Shown one piece after another: positions 1 through 8,796 of a stretch of 22,629 bases of DNA. Within the stretch, counting starts at the first letter, position 1. The number at the start of each line of letters is the position of its first letter. The position numbers were made by a program, and so were the translations under genes. Under the pieces are notes generated by a model. That model ran no database searches. It saw only the letters and a program-made list of their open reading frames with translations, and had not been told where the DNA came from. Source of the stretch: Saprospiraceae bacterium (GTDB taxonomy: Bacteria; Bacteroidota; Bacteroidia; Chitinophagales; Saprospiraceae); the NCBI GenBank assembly GCA_016715405.1, contig JADKAE010000039.1, positions 1 through 22,629 on the forward strand. The letters run 5' to 3'.

Positions 1-1
1 G

Positions 2-458
2 ATGAAACCAATTTCTATTTTAAATCGCAATATTGAAAAACACCATCTGTCAGCATATATTGTCCCCGATATTTCTAACGTAGATCGCTGGGAAGTCGTA
101 GATTTTTGCCGGTCACGTCCCAGCCCGAATCTCCCCTCATTATTACGTTTTTCACTGGATGAATGAAGAATGGCGTTCTCGCGGGCTGGATAAAGACACT
201 TGCTACCGGTATTCCTTTCTCGATCACCTGATGAGTAAACACCAGGTGGATGTAAGTAGACAGCCCCCCTCCAATTATTTTATTTATATATGGAAATGGG
301 TGGGTTATCGATTGATACCGCTCATTCCGCGACCTGTGCGGGTTACTTTAAAGGTAGTGGCAAGGCTTTTTAAAAAAGCCTTTTTTACCCTTACAGGTAC
401 TGTTTTAATGCTTATTCCCGACCATTTGAAGGCGAATGTCAAGAAACGATTCATTTGA
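2..458 (+). CDS. unrecognised protein of the glycan locus (frameshifted, possibly 5'-partial)
   Basis: I do not recognise this family. The reading frame starts at or before the ATG at position 2, so the true N-terminus may lie outside the window. The frame entered at position 2 stops at 166, but the frame used from about 138 to 458 continues the same protein across a CCCC run near 133-136. Removing one C gives a smooth join (NLPHYYVFHWMNEEW), so one gene with a one-base indel is likely. The repaired product is about 150 residues, rich in aromatic and Trp residues. Its basic, hydrophobic C-terminal third (from about position 285) could lie at the membrane. It ends five bases before the next gene's probable start, which suggests co-transcription with the glycosyltransferase. 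It could be the C-terminal end of a larger sugar-modifying enzyme, but nothing visible proves that. Confidence 0.5.
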
Positions 459-462
459 TTTA

Positions 463-1606
463 ATGAAGGTCATGAAAAACCCAAATAAAGGAGTAACCGC
501 TCCCGTCATTGCGCTGCTTTCCAATACGGCCTGGAGTATGTATAACTTTAGGAGAGGGCTCTTGCAGACATTAGTAAGAGAAGGGTACAAAGTGGTGGTG
601 ATCGCACCCGAAGATAAGTATAGGTGCAAAATTGAAGAAATGGGCTGTTTATTTGAGCCCATAGCGATCAACAGGTACCAGGCCAGCCCGTTTGACGATT
701 GGAGGTATTTCAGGCAATTGCGGCGGATATTCCGTGACAGGAGGTTCAATTTGTCATAAGTTATACGATCAAACCCAATATCTACGGCAGTATCATTTCT
801 TACCTGATGGGCATTACGGTAATAGCCGTCGTTACGGGTCTGGGGCAGTTGTTTACCAATCCGTCCTGGAAGACCCAGCTGATTAAGCCCCTTTATCGCT
901 TTGCTTTGGGCAAAGCGCATCAGATCTGGTTTCTCAACAGGGAGGATCTCACGATATTCAATGAAATGGCGCTTGCGCCGGCTCAAAAATCGTTTTATCT
1001 GCCCAGCGAAGGCGTAGATACTACTTACCTGACCACAAATTATTTAAACGGCAAGTCGCCCGACCATTTTACTTTCCTTTTTGCCGGGCGGCTGATGGAA
1101 GAAAAAGGCGTTCGCGATTATGTGGCCGCCGCGGGTATGCTCAGAAAAAAGTTTCCCAACGTGACTTTCGAGATGCTGGGTTTTATTGAATCCGATTACC
1201 CAACAGCCATCCGCCGGGAGGAAATAATGGAATGGCAGGAGCAGGGACTCATCCGCTTTCGAGGCGCTACAGACGATATCAAAGCCCACCTTCAGCAGAG
1301 CGATTGCCTGGTACTACCCACGTATTACCGGGAAGGCGCCCCGAAAATTTTACTGGAAGCCGCAAGCATGGAAAAAACGATTATTACTACCGATAATGTG
1401 GGCTGTAGGGATATCGTTCAGCACGGGGTAAATGGTTATTTATGTAAAATAAAAAATCCGGAAGACCTGGCGTTTTGGATGGAACAATTGCTGATCCTGC
1501 ACTGGCCAGTTGCCTCGGGCGCCAACCCGCTCCCGTCGCTATCGCCGAAGCGCCTGAATATGCGATCCTGGATAGCAAGCAACTGACTTATGTAAACCCC
1601 CGTTAA
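463..1606 (+). CDS. GT4-family glycosyltransferase (two frameshifts)
   Basis: This is a GT-B fold retaining glycosyltransferase that would add a sugar from a nucleotide-sugar donor to a lipid-linked glycan at the inner membrane face. The N-terminal acceptor domain shows SNTAWSMYNFRRGLL and VVVIAPED, as in GT4 enzymes with a Glyco_trans_4 N-domain. The C-domain shows the donor-loop strand FLFAGRLMEEKGV and the E-x7-E region REGAPKILLEAA (about 1327-1363). The gene is broken twice. Near 750 the frame must change to reach FVISYTIKPNIYG, a typical strand of this family. Near 1488 it must change again to reach DPALASCLGR, with the stop TAA at 1604-1606. Repaired length is about 381 residues, normal for GT4. 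The ATG at 463 is preferred because it follows the upstream stop; 436 is possible. The O-antigen ligase begins 12 bp downstream. Confidence 0.85.
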
Positions 1607-1618
1607 AAATTAAGACGG

Positions 1619-3565
1619 ATGGCCGGCACTACTCGCAACAAAAAGAATAAACAATCCCTTCCCCAAAAAACGGGTTCTGCACAACGGGGTATATGGATGA
1701 ATGCCGCAGGCGTTTTTAAAGTACTGTTTTTCCATTTGATTCCAGCCTGAAAGATCCGTTTTGCTGTGTGCGCTTTACTTCGCTGGCCGCGCTGCTTTTA
1801 GCTGGAAGCATATATATTCTAACCCGGAAATCGGTATTTTCTTTTGGCTACAAACAACCTCTGACTAAGCTCTTTTTTAGCATTTCACTGGCGTTTTTCC
1901 TATGGAGCATTATTTGTAGTTTCCAGGCGATAAACCCTTATGAATCCATGTTTTATCTTGCCAGGTGGGTGTTGCTGATGTTAGCAATAATTATCTGGAT
2001 AGAGTGGGGGAGAACCTGGTCGCTGGATTGGGTATATCCCACCTTGTCGGTTATTTTGCTGGTGCAGGCTTTGGTAGGTATTATGCAGTTCTATGGGTTG
2101 AATATTCTTGACGTTCCCAGTAATGCGCCTCCATCCGGATTTTCCGGCAACCGCAACTTATACGGCTCCCTCCTCGTGATGATGATGCCTTTTGCAGTTG
2201 TGCAAACACTTCGCGGCAAGGGGAACTGGGCTTTTATAGGGGTAATGGCTATGGGCGCCGGTATTTTTGCGCTTATCCTGTCGCAAACGCGTTCTGCGTG
2301 GCTGGGTTTCCTGGCTGCCGGTGCGCTTTTTATGGTTATTATGTGGCGATACAGAAAACAATTGCCGCTTGAAGTATTGCGCCGTATTGGACAGGTAGGT
2401 ATAGGCGGAGGTATTGCTTTTTATTTTGTTTTTTTTCATATTAATAAAAACCGACAAGGCCGGCAATTTTTCCCAGCGCCTTATTGAACGCGTGAAAAGT
2501 CTGTATAATTTCGATGATACCGACCAGGCCAGTGAGGCGGTTCGCAACATGGAAGAGCGGATTTATGTGTGGGGAAAAACGGTAGATATGATCAAAGATC
2601 ATCCGTTGACAGGTGTGGGCCCGGGTAATTGGCGGGTAAATTTTCCGCTTTACGGCAGCCCCCCGCAATTGCCCGGCGTCAACGATGAAATCGATAGGCA
2701 GATGGTTCGCCCCCACCATATGTATCTGCATATCGCCGGTGAAACGGGCTTGCCCGGCATTCTGCTTTTTTATGCCGTGGGCCTGGTCTTGTTTATCGCG
2801 GGTTTCCGACTGCTTTCGCCCACTAAATATCCCGGTGCGCTGCTGCCTGCCTCGCTATTGCTGTCCGGCTTACTTGCGCTGGCGCTCGACATGAGTTTTA
2901 GTTTCCCCCTCGAAAGAATGGAACACGCAGTATTGCTTACGCTTATCTGCGGTATTGTTTTTTCTACACTGGAAGGAAAAGGAGCAACGGGCCCGCGAAA
3001 ATGGTATTATGCATTGGCTATTCCTTTCCTGGTATTTTGCCTTATCCTGGGCAAAGAAAAGTGGAAATTTGACTATTACATCCAAAAGTCAATTGATTAC
3101 GAATTTCGGGGAAACCACGAAGCAACGGTAGAAAGCGCATTAAGCGGCATGTCAAAGTGGATAAAACTCGATCCGGTATGCGATCCCATGGAGTTGCACA
3201 CCGCGCGCGGATATCTGAAAATGAATCAATTCGATAAGGCCGAAGAAGAACTCGATAAAGCGCTCAAATATAGCCCTTATCTACACCGTATCCATAATAC
3301 GATTGCAGTCTCCCAAATCAGGCAGGAGCAATACCAGGAGGCGATTTCTACGCTAAAAAAGTCGTTACTCTATTGCCCTGGTTATAATCCTTCGATGATT
3401 AATCTGGCGTATAGTTATTACCGCGTCGATAGCTTTGAGTCAAGCAAACAACTACTCGAAAAAATTGACCTGAGCAGAGACACCAATTTGTTGCTTCTCT
3501 ATGCCGACATCGAAAAAAGATTGGAAATGATAAATGCCCAAAAACAAAATAATGGAGGAAAGTAA
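1619..3565 (+). CDS. O-antigen ligase/polymerase (Wzy_C family) with C-terminal TPRs (two frameshifts)
   Basis: This is a polytopic membrane protein of the O-antigen ligase/polymerase superfamily, which moves lipid-linked glycan at the periplasmic face. After a basic N-terminus (MAGTTRNKKNKQSL) come many hydrophobic segments, the FSGNRNLYGSLL region, and the periplasmic-loop signature HHMYLHIAGETGLPG (about 2713-2757), which is diagnostic of Wzy_C proteins. From about 3060 the protein becomes soluble and has at least two TPR-like repeats (FDKAEEELDKALKYSP, YQEAISTLKKSLLYCP). Ligases with TPR tails are common in Bacteroidota. Frameshifts lie near 1735, where the initial frame stops at 1750, and in a T8 run near 2430. 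Repaired length is about 648 residues. The end overlaps the probable start of the next gene. From the sequence, ligation and polymerisation cannot be told apart. Confidence 0.85.
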
Positions 3566-4034
3566 ACACTTTCTGCAACTTTACGACCTTCCTGATGCCC
3601 GTTTTTATTATCGCCCGCATACTTACGACCGCTTTATGATTGATGAGGTGTGGTTAAATGACGAATATGGGTTAAACAACCTCTGTGTTATTTCAAATAG
3701 TTGTATTATTGATATTGGCGCGCATATAGGCTCTTTTTCGGTCAAAGCATCGAAGCTATTTCCCGGCAATTCTATTTGGGCTTTTGAACCGGCAATGGAT
3801 AACTTTAATTTATTAAAAAATAATATAAAATTAAATAATTGCACAAATGTTCAGGTATTTCAAAAAGCGGTAACTGATAAAGAAAATAAAGCCATTTTAT
3901 TTATTAATGAAAATCATACCGGCGGGCATATATGGATAATTCACCAGACCGGCCGATTCCCTCGCATGTCGTCTCTACCGACAAGGCTACCTGGCTATCG
4001 TATACGAAGGACCTTTGGAAATACCGCTCGCTGA
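3552..4034 (+). pseudogene. FkbM-family SAM methyltransferase, C-terminus lost
   Basis: The N-terminal half is a clear FkbM methyltransferase, a SAM-dependent O-methyltransferase family common in glycan loci. It has SAM motif I as IIDIGAHIGSFSVKAS, the acidic strand FEPAMDNFNLLKNNI, and the following AVTDKENK strand. Family resemblance stops at about 3928 (NENHTGGH). From there the frame reads through the out-of-frame start of the permease gene to a stop at 4032-4034. About half of a usual FkbM protein (around 230-260 residues) is absent, and no other frame supplies it, so this is a deletion rather than a one-base error. The core is very AT-rich (28 G/C among the 120 bases 3781-3900), unlike its neighbours, which suggests separate acquisition. 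The start could be 3534 or 3552; both overlap the ligase end. Confidence 0.75.
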
Positions 4035-4773
4035 TCAAGGTGCTGGCCTACCGCGATTGGAAAGTCAAATACGCACAGACGGCACTTGGCGTAACCTGGT
4101 CTTTGCTTCAGCCCCTGGTTACCTTGCTCATTTTTGTCTTTTTCTTTCAACAAGTGATCGATCTGTCCAAAAGCATAAGTTATCCGTATGCGGTATTTGC
4201 TTTTTCGGGACTGATATGCTGGCAATATTTCAGTTTTCATGTGAATCAGGGAGGCGCTTCGCTCATCCACGCCACCGAGCTTATCAAAAAAGTGTATTTC
4301 CCCAAGTTGATCGTACCCTTGTCGAAAACGCTTTCGGGGCTGGCGGATATGGGCGCTGCGCTGGTGGCGCTTGCGGTCATTATGATTTTTACCAGATCCT
4401 TCCCGGGTGGCGCATCCTGGCCTTGCCTTTGGCGCTGATTATCCAAATGCTACTCGGTTTGTCGGTGAGCATCTGGTTGAGCGCGTTGACAATCAGGTAC
4501 CGGGATTTGCAGCATATTCTGCCGCATTTGATTAATTTCGGCATTTGGCTTACGCCTGTATTTTATCCGGGCACCTTGATTCCGGCGCGTTATGCCATCG
4601 TTTTGTATTGCAATCCCGCTGCGTCGGCTATCGAAATTTTTCGCTGGAGCATCATCCCCGACCAGCCGTTTAATATGGCTTATTGTTATGGTTTGGGGGT
4701 AATGATTGTTTTGTTGATTTCAGGAATATGGTATTTCCGACGTACGGAAGATTATATCAGTGATTATCTTTAA
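3932..4773 (+). CDS. wzm: polysaccharide ABC exporter permease, Wzm-like (one frameshift)
   Basis: This is the membrane half of an ABC-2 glycan exporter that moves undecaprenyl-linked polysaccharide out of the cytoplasm. The amphipathic lead-in WKYRSLIKVLAYRDWKVKYAQ and the first helix beginning ALGVTWSLLQPLVTLLIFVF are typical of Wzm/KpsM/TagG proteins. Further helices include YAVFAFSGLICWQYFSF and the C-terminal ISGIWYFRRTEDYISDYL. The frame changes near 4395 at a short T run in GATTTTTACC. Joining gives AVIMIFYQILPGWRIL and a protein of about 280 residues, the usual family length. The ATG at 3932 directly abuts the end of the truncated FkbM coding region, so part of the original 5' context may be lost. 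The ATPase gene starts two bases after the stop, so the pair is almost certainly translated together. Confidence 0.88.
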
Positions 4774-4775
4774 CC

Positions 4776-6042
4776 ATGCTGCTACCGCTTCATGAAACGG
4801 CTATAAGGATCAGCCACCTGTCGAAGACCTTTCACAAAACCAGGCCGAGCCTGAGTTTCAGAGAAAGTGTGGCGAGAGGTTTTCGATCTGTGCCGGCTGC
4901 TTCCTTCCAGGCGCTCGACGATATCAATCTGGATATTCGCCGGGGTGAAGTGTTGGGCATTATTGGCAAAAACGGCTCCGGAAAATCCACTTTATTGCGC
5001 CTGCTAAGCGGCATTGCCAAACCCACCGAAGGCCGTATAGAAATTTACGGCTCGGTAGCCTCTATTTTGGATATCGGCGCGGGTTTCCACCCCGACCTCA
5101 GCGGCCGGGAAAATATTTTCCTGCGGGGACAATTGGTGGGTATTTCAAAAAAAGAAATCCAGGAACGCTTCGAGGAAATAATTGATTTCAGCGGCATCGG
5201 AGATTTTATCGATACGCCGGTGAAGTATTATTCCGACGGCATGTTTCTCCGACTGGCATTTTCGCTGATGATTCATTTAAAAGCCGATATTATTTTACTC
5301 GACGAGGTACTCGGGGTGGGTGATTTTGCTTTTCAGCAAAAAATGTTTTGCCAAATCCAGGAAATAGCCAGGTCGGGCGCCACGGTTATCTGCGTGAGCC
5401 ACAACCCCATGGAATTGCTCGAAATTTGCACCTTTTATATGCACCTGGAAAATGGCAAAGTAAAAGAGTACGCTGCACAGCCTGCAATTTTACTCGATTA
5501 TTTACAACAAAGTCAGCAAGATAGCGATACAACGGAAAAAACCGGTCAGGAAGAAAAATGGAAAAAATGGCCGGATAAATCCACCGCGCCGGGTAATGAA
5601 TTATTTTGTTTTCAATCGCTGCATTTATTTGCGGAGGAAACGACATCGGATAATATCTTTTTGCAGACCAGGATATTGTACTGGAAATTGTATTTGAAAA
5701 ATTAACCGACGAAGACCATTTGGATATTGCATTTACGATCAGCGATATCTTCCGGCACGAAATTATGGCCTGTAGTTCGCATCGTGTGCACCAGTTTTTT
5801 CAGACTACCCATCGAGGTTTGTATCGCGCCCGGTGTATTCTTCCGGCCAACTGGCTAAACCAGGGAATTTTCACATCAATTTATATACCTTGCGCAACCG
5901 AAAAGAAGTAGTTTACTCCTGGCGCGAAGCGCTCCATTTTAGCATGCAGTTTCGCACCGGTTTCGACCACACTTCCGCCGATTTGGTCAACGCTCCTGCG
6001 CCGCTGGCGCCTGCGCTGCATTGGGAGTTGGAGGTGTTGTAG
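4776..6042 (+). CDS. wzt: polysaccharide ABC exporter ATPase with Wzt C-terminal domain (two frameshifts)
   Basis: This is the nucleotide-binding subunit of the glycan exporter, partner of the permease two bases upstream. The N-terminal ABC domain has Walker A GIIGKNGSGKST (about residues 61-72), signature YYSDGMFLRLAF (about 151-162), Walker B ADIILLDEVLGVGD (170-183) and the H-loop VICVSHNP. After about residue 245 there is a linker and a C-terminal beta-rich extension of some 150 residues, as in Wzt proteins whose tail recognises the modified end of the O-antigen. That extension is broken. Near 5665 the frame must shift to read QDIVLEIVFEKLTDEDHLDI, and near 5867 it must shift again to reach NFHINLYTLRNRKEVVYSW and the stop TAG at 6040-6042. 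Repaired length is about 421 residues. Only the tail contains breaks; the ATPase core is intact. Confidence 0.9.
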
Positions 6043-6044
6043 TT

Positions 6045-6079
6045 CTCTGTTGTCGGTTATCGGTTGTCCGTTCTCCGTT
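6045..6079 (+). repeat. degenerate heptamer array NTCNGTT, five units (inverted partner of 6103-6168)
   Basis: Starting two bases after the wzt stop are five in-phase 7-mers: CTCTGTT, GTCGGTT, ATCGGTT, GTCCGTT, CTCCGTT. They are the degenerate reverse complement of the AACAGAG units that follow the promoter-like box. The two arrays could therefore fold into a long imperfect hairpin on a transcript reading through from wzt. Confidence 0.7.
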
Positions 6080-6082
6080 CCC

Positions 6083-6090
6083 TATCTTTG
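6083..6090 (+). promoter_or_regulatory. candidate Bacteroidota -7 box TATCTTTG before the TylF-type gene
   Basis: TATCTTTG matches the Bacteroidota -7 consensus TAnnTTTG. A GTTG at 6063-6066 could act as the -33 element, but the 16-base spacing is shorter than the usual 19-21. Transcription would begin near 6097, placing the whole heptamer array 6103-6168 in the 5' leader of the methyltransferase gene. The box sits between the two heptamer arms. Confidence 0.45.
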
Positions 6091-6102
6091 CTAGTTAAAC
6101 TT

Positions 6103-6168
6103 AACAGAGAACAGAGAACAGAGAACAGAGAACAGAGAACAGAGAACAGAGAACAGAGAACAGAGAAC
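6103..6168 (+). repeat. perfect tandem heptamer AACAGAG, nine copies plus AAC
   Basis: Nine exact, uninterrupted copies of AACAGAG run from 6103 to 6165, followed by a partial AAC and then AATTTCC and the ATG of the next gene at 6176. The array contains no stop codon on this strand. It resembles the short tandemly repeated heptamers known from cyanobacteria, but lies in a probable mRNA leader. Confidence 0.97.
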
Positions 6169-6175
6169 AATTTCC

Positions 6176-6931
6176 ATGAAAATAATTTCCAACATATTAT
6201 CCTTGATTGGCAAAGCGCCGAAAGTACTTGACCCGGAGGGGGTACTGGCGCTCATTAACCCGCCTGAAAAAATCCTGTCGTTGGAGCATATTGAGCAATT
6301 GATCAGGAGTAATAAATGTTTTTCTTTGGTTGAAAAATCGTTTTTTGACAAACTACCTGACTTGTTTTCCGATCTGGCTCAATCCGGCGTAAAAGGGGAC
6401 ATCCTGCAGGCCGGCGTATGGAAAGGCGGCTCCGGATTGTATCTGCAGGCCTTAAACCGGCATTTTCAGCTCAATAGGTCATTGTGGTTAGCCGATACGT
6501 TTTCGGGGTTTGTCAAGGATCAGATCACGCATGAAAAAGATCGGGCGGCGCTGGCTATCTTTTCTACTATGTTGGCGCCGGCTTTTCCAGCGCCTGCCGA
6601 TGTAAAGCGCCTTTTTCAACGCGCGGGTTTGTGGGATAAACAGGTACATATATTGCCTGGCGCGCTCGAACAAACCCTGCCGGAAAGCGCGATCCAATCG
6701 CTTTGCCTGGTACATATCGACGTCGATTTTTATGAGCCTACTTACGCTGCGCTGGCATGGACATACCCCAAGCTGGAAATCGGGGGGTATGTGATCATCG
6801 ACGACTATGGCGTGCCCGCTTTTAATTGCAAAGATGCGGTGGATAAATACCGAAGTGAACACGGTATCACAGAACCCATCCACATGATCAGCGATTTTAT
6901 TGCCTACTGGAAAAAAGAGCGCCATGTTTGA
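6176..6931 (+). CDS. TylF/MycF-type SAM-dependent O-methyltransferase
   Basis: This intact 251-residue protein belongs to the TylF (macrocin O-methyltransferase) family. Those are metal-dependent enzymes that methylate sugar hydroxyls, and family members occur in glycan clusters. The SAM site is GDILQAGVWKGGS (about 74-86), where most relatives have E in the E-x-G-V-W-K-G-G motif and here it is Q. Also present are LADTFSGF (105-112), the metal-ligand region HIDVDFYEPT (180-189), and GGYVIIDDYG (203-212). The ATG follows directly after the heptamer array. It overlaps the next glycosyltransferase gene by eight bases, implying coupled translation. The likely role is O-methylation of a sugar in the glycan, perhaps as a chain-terminating mark read by Wzt, which is inference from the neighbourhood. 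The Q-for-E change is worth noting but need not abolish activity. Confidence 0.88.
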   Translation: MKIISNILSLIGKAPKVLDPEGVLALINPPEKILSLEHIEQLIRSNKCFSLVEKSFFDKLPDLFSDLAQSGVKGDILQAGVWKGGSGLYLQALNRHFQLNRSLWLADTFSGFVKDQITHEKDRAALAIFSTMLAPAFPAPADVKRLFQRAGLWDKQVHILPGALEQTLPESAIQSLCLVHIDVDFYEPTYAALAWTYPKLEIGGYVIIDDYGVPAFNCKDAVDKYRSEHGITEPIHMISDFIAYWKKERHV

Positions 6932-7804
6932 CGTGCCGGTTGCCCTGATGATATACAACAGGCCCGAGCTGACGCGCCGGATATTTGCACAAATTCGTTT
7001 GCTGCGCCCCCGGCAGTTGTTTATCATTGCCGACGGCCCTAAAGACGAAACCGACGACAGGAATTGCCTGCAGGCACGGCAGGTTGTGGCGGATGTCGAT
7101 TGGGATTGCGAACTCCAAACGCTTTATTCCACACATAATCTCGGCGTGGCAAAATGCCCTTCAAACGGACTGCAATGGGTTTTGACCAGGTGGACAGATG
7201 TATTATCCTGGAAGACGATACCTTGCCCGATCTCTCTTTTTTTGAATTTTGCAGGTTGCTATTGCAGAAATACGAAAACGACGAATCCGTCATGTCCATC
7301 AGTGGCGCCAATTTGTGCGGGGTTATTCAAACGGAATATTCGTATGGTTTTTCCCGGTTTAGTCTGCCGCCCTGGGGCTGGGCTACCTGGCGCAGGGCCT
7401 GGCAGGACTATGATTTTCAAATGGCTGACTGGATGGAGGTGAAATCTTCCATAGCGGGTGATTTTAAAGACACTTTTGCATTCTGGGAAATGATACTGGA
7501 CCGTTACAGCATAAAACTGACCAGTTGGGATATACAATGGAATTACGCAATTTGGAAAAACAACGGCCAGGTGATCATTCCCAGCCGGAATATGATCCGC
7601 AATCTGGGCTATGGCGCCAATGCCTCTTTTACGACTGTCGACCGGAGTTTTACTACTCGGTTACCAGTTACACCATGTAGCTTTCCATTAGTGCATCCTG
7701 TCGAAAAAAAGCTCGATTTTAATGCGTATCTTGAGCCGAAAGTGATCGAATTTTTAGAGGAGATTATTCGATTTAACAGCCAGAAAGATGCTGTTGGATT
7801 GTAA
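6924..7804 (+). CDS. GT2-like glycosyltransferase (one frameshift)
   Basis: This is a GT-A fold glycosyltransferase of the kind often annotated as GT2 or HlpA-like. The N-terminus VPVALMIYNRPELTRR is the first strand and nucleotide-binding region. FIIADGPK and the C..AR..V..VDW pattern follow. The acidic DxD-like strand is CIILEDDTLPDLSFFEFC (about 7200-7253), followed by SISGANL and PPWGWATWRRAW. The frame changes near 7175, where TGGGTTTTGACC lacks one T; adding it joins NGLQWV to FDQVDRCIILEDD. Repaired length is about 294 residues. The ATG at 6924 overlaps the TylF stop by eight bases. The donor sugar and linkage cannot be read from the sequence. The PhyH gene begins 11 bases downstream, so TylF, this gene and the PhyH gene form one operon segment. 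Confidence 0.85.
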
Positions 7805-7815
7805 AAAGTGAAGTC

Positions 7816-8683
7816 ATGCTAAAAAACAAAATTTACCAGGAAAAACTCGAGCGCGACGGCTACGTGGTGATTAATTTTTTTAGCGAACCGGAAATCCAGG
7901 CCCTGATCAAAGAGTCGGAACAACTGCACAACTTTGAGCTGGGCGAGCAAATGTTTTCAGCAACCGCCAACTCGACAACCCCGATTATCAAAACCAGGCG
8001 CGGCAGTTGATACGCAGGCATTTTTCGGCCAAAGTGGAGCAGTTTTTTGACCATGCAGCCTGGATGGAGGCGGTCTTTGTAATCAAGCCGCCGAAAGTGG
8101 GCGTTTTTGCCAATCACCAGGACTGGTCGTTAGTTGACGAAGAAAAATACCGTTCTATCGGTATCTGGTGCCCGCTGCTGGACGTAGACGCCTCCAACGG
8201 CACGTTTTGCATATTGAGCGGCAGCCATAAATTTTTCAAAATATTCCGCAGTCCGACCATACCGCCGGCGTATCACAGCGACGAATTAAACGCCATTATT
8301 GATAAATACAAAAAGTATTGTCCGTAAAAAAAGGCGATGTGATTGTCTTTGACCATGCAGCCATGCATTCTACCACGCCTAACCTGATGGACAAACCCCG
8401 GCCCTCTATTTTTATCGGTATTCGACCGGCCGAGTCGCCCATTCTGCATTATTATTACCACAAAGATTTCGGCAAAATCGAGGGTTTTGAGGTGGATGGC
8501 GATTTTTTCTATAATTATGATTATGTGTCGCGGCCGGATAATTATAAGAGCATCGGTTTTGTGGAGCAGGAGTATCCGCTTGTGCCTGCGGATGAGCTGA
8601 TTAAAAAAATACGCGCGCATCAATTGCAGCGGCGTAATGTTTTTAAAAATTTGAGATTCAGGCTACATGGGGTGAAAGCTTGA
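7816..8683 (+). CDS. PhyH-family Fe(II)/2-oxoglutarate oxygenase A (two frameshifts)
   Basis: This belongs to the phytanoyl-CoA dioxygenase (PhyH) family, non-heme iron enzymes using 2-oxoglutarate and O2 to hydroxylate a substrate. The N-terminus has the family opening YQEKLERDGYVVINFF. The iron site is H-x-D in ANHQDWSLVDE (about 8110-8142). It is followed by IGIWCPLLDVDASNGTF, LSGSHK, the distal His region FDHAAMHSTTPN, and the 2OG-binding Arg in KPRPSIFIGIRP. Breaks occur near 7980, joining SATANS to DNPDYQNQARQLIRR, and in the A7 run near 8327, joining DKYKK to VLSVKKGDVIVFDH. Repaired length is about 289 residues. All catalytic ligands are present. It resembles the minus-strand protein at 10771-11702 in IWCPLLDVD..NGT and in its C-terminal third, so the two are diverged paralogs. 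Glycan modification is suggested by context, but the substrate is unknown. Confidence 0.85.
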
Positions 8684-8699
8684 TTTGGGCAGAGGTTTT

Positions 8700-8796
8700 T
8701 TAACCGCAGAGTTAAAAGGAGTTTCACGCAGAGTTTCGCAGAGTCAATATTACGCTCTGCGTAACTCCTTTCAACTTCTTTTAACTCTGCGGTTAA
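8700..8796. repeat. imperfect inverted repeat of the CGCAGAG family, copy 1 (candidate bidirectional terminator)
   Basis: The outer arms are perfect over 19 bp: TTAACCGCAGAGTTAAAAG at 8700-8718 and its reverse complement at 8778-8796. Inner parts carry further CGCAGAGT-type units with some mismatches around a centre near CAATATT. It fills the gap between two convergent genes, and its last TTA (8793-8795) is the TAA stop of the minus-strand oxygenase. Copies 2 and 3 are at 19029-19122 and 22117-22202. Confidence 0.9.

Noticed and set aside
362..386. Terminator-like hairpin AAGGCTTTTT/AAAAAGCCTT followed by six T
   Set aside because: It is inside the first coding region (reading RLFKKAFF), has almost no loop, and is followed by closely spaced operon genes.
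405..986. A 193-codon minus-strand open frame
   Set aside because: It lies opposite the GT4 glycosyltransferase and remains open across that gene's frameshift by chance; no recognisable motif.
6103..6168. Possible CRISPR array
   Set aside because: The unit is seven bases with no spacers; it is a simple tandem repeat and no cas genes are nearby.
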